A stretch of DNA of 21,213 bases, from positions 1 through 21,213 of IMG/VR virus record IMGVR_UViG_3300047378_000702; one strand, 5' to 3'. This document shows positions 21,165-21,213 of the stretch, piece after piece. The stretch comes from a virus. Made by a program: the position numbers and the translations under genes. The notes below the pieces were generated by a model. That model worked only from the letters and a program-made list of their open reading frames with translations, was not told the origin of the DNA and did no database searches. Each line of letters begins with the position of its first letter. Within the stretch, counting starts at the first letter, position 1.

Positions 21165-21202
21165 GGACGATCGTCCGAGCGGGGGGTATTTGGGGGGTAT
21201 TT
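21165..21202. repeat. 12-bp palindrome and tandem G-tract repeat upstream of the early promoter
   Basis: GGACGATCGTCC (21165-21176) is a perfect palindrome. GGGGGGTATTT then occurs twice in tandem (21181-21191, 21192-21202). On the minus strand the palindrome is followed by A/T-rich tracts including seven and eight T residues, so it could end a transcript coming from beyond the right edge, or bind a regulator. No gene is visible in 21018-21213. Confidence 0.5.
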
Positions 21203-21213
21203 TGGTTACCTGG

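Overview
The window looks like part of a temperate, AT-rich tailed phage (or prophage) of a Bacteroidetes host, probably a flavobacterium. The reasons are the TAnnTTTG-type promoter boxes, A-rich leaders almost without Shine-Dalgarno sequences, a DUF3127-like ssDNA-binding protein, and a tyrosine integrase beside what looks like the 3' end of a tRNA gene (candidate attP). No DNA polymerase is visible, so host polymerase is probably used.

Layout. (1) Positions 1-8187, plus strand: the end of a very large multidomain virion-type protein (open at the left edge), then a T7-lysozyme-type amidase, three small proteins including one with a membrane segment and coiled coil, and a 3TM-type holin. This is the late/lysis end. 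(2) A terminator near 8176-8214 separates it from the convergent minus-strand genes. (3) Positions 8197-14752, minus strand: a replication and recombination module read right to left: annealing protein, terminator-like hairpin, ribbon-helix-helix protein, YqaJ exonuclease, small proteins including an OB-fold candidate, winged-helix protein, T7-like primase-helicase, Hjc-like nuclease, SSB-like protein and a DUF1599/Nmad1-like protein. Many of these genes overlap by 1-4 nt. (4) Positions 14809-15914: face-to-face promoter/operator sequences, integrase and candidate attP. (5) Positions 15915-21017, minus strand: an early operon of about 17 small genes, including a DnaA domain IV-like protein, driven by a promoter at about 21056-21088.

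The main discovery is in region 5. Four copies of a self-cleaving type I hammerhead ribozyme lie on the coding strand between consecutive small genes (18510-18595, 19619-19672, 20006-20053, 20324-20377). Each has the full catalytic core (CTGATGA, GAAA, GTC). Stems I and III differ between copies but stay base-paired, so the structure is supported by covariation. In every copy the ribozyme begins at or just inside the 3' end of the upstream gene, and the predicted cleavage lies 26, 26, 27 or 29 nt before the next start codon. The array would cut the early transcript into short mRNAs with uniform A/U-rich leaders: a ribozyme-punctuated operon.

A 19-bp promoter/operator sequence is shared by the early promoter and the promoter region between the integrase and the recombination genes, and its 9-bp core recurs beside the candidate attP. 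This suggests one regulator may control early genes, replication genes and integration. All assignments come from reading the sequence; no database search was run.
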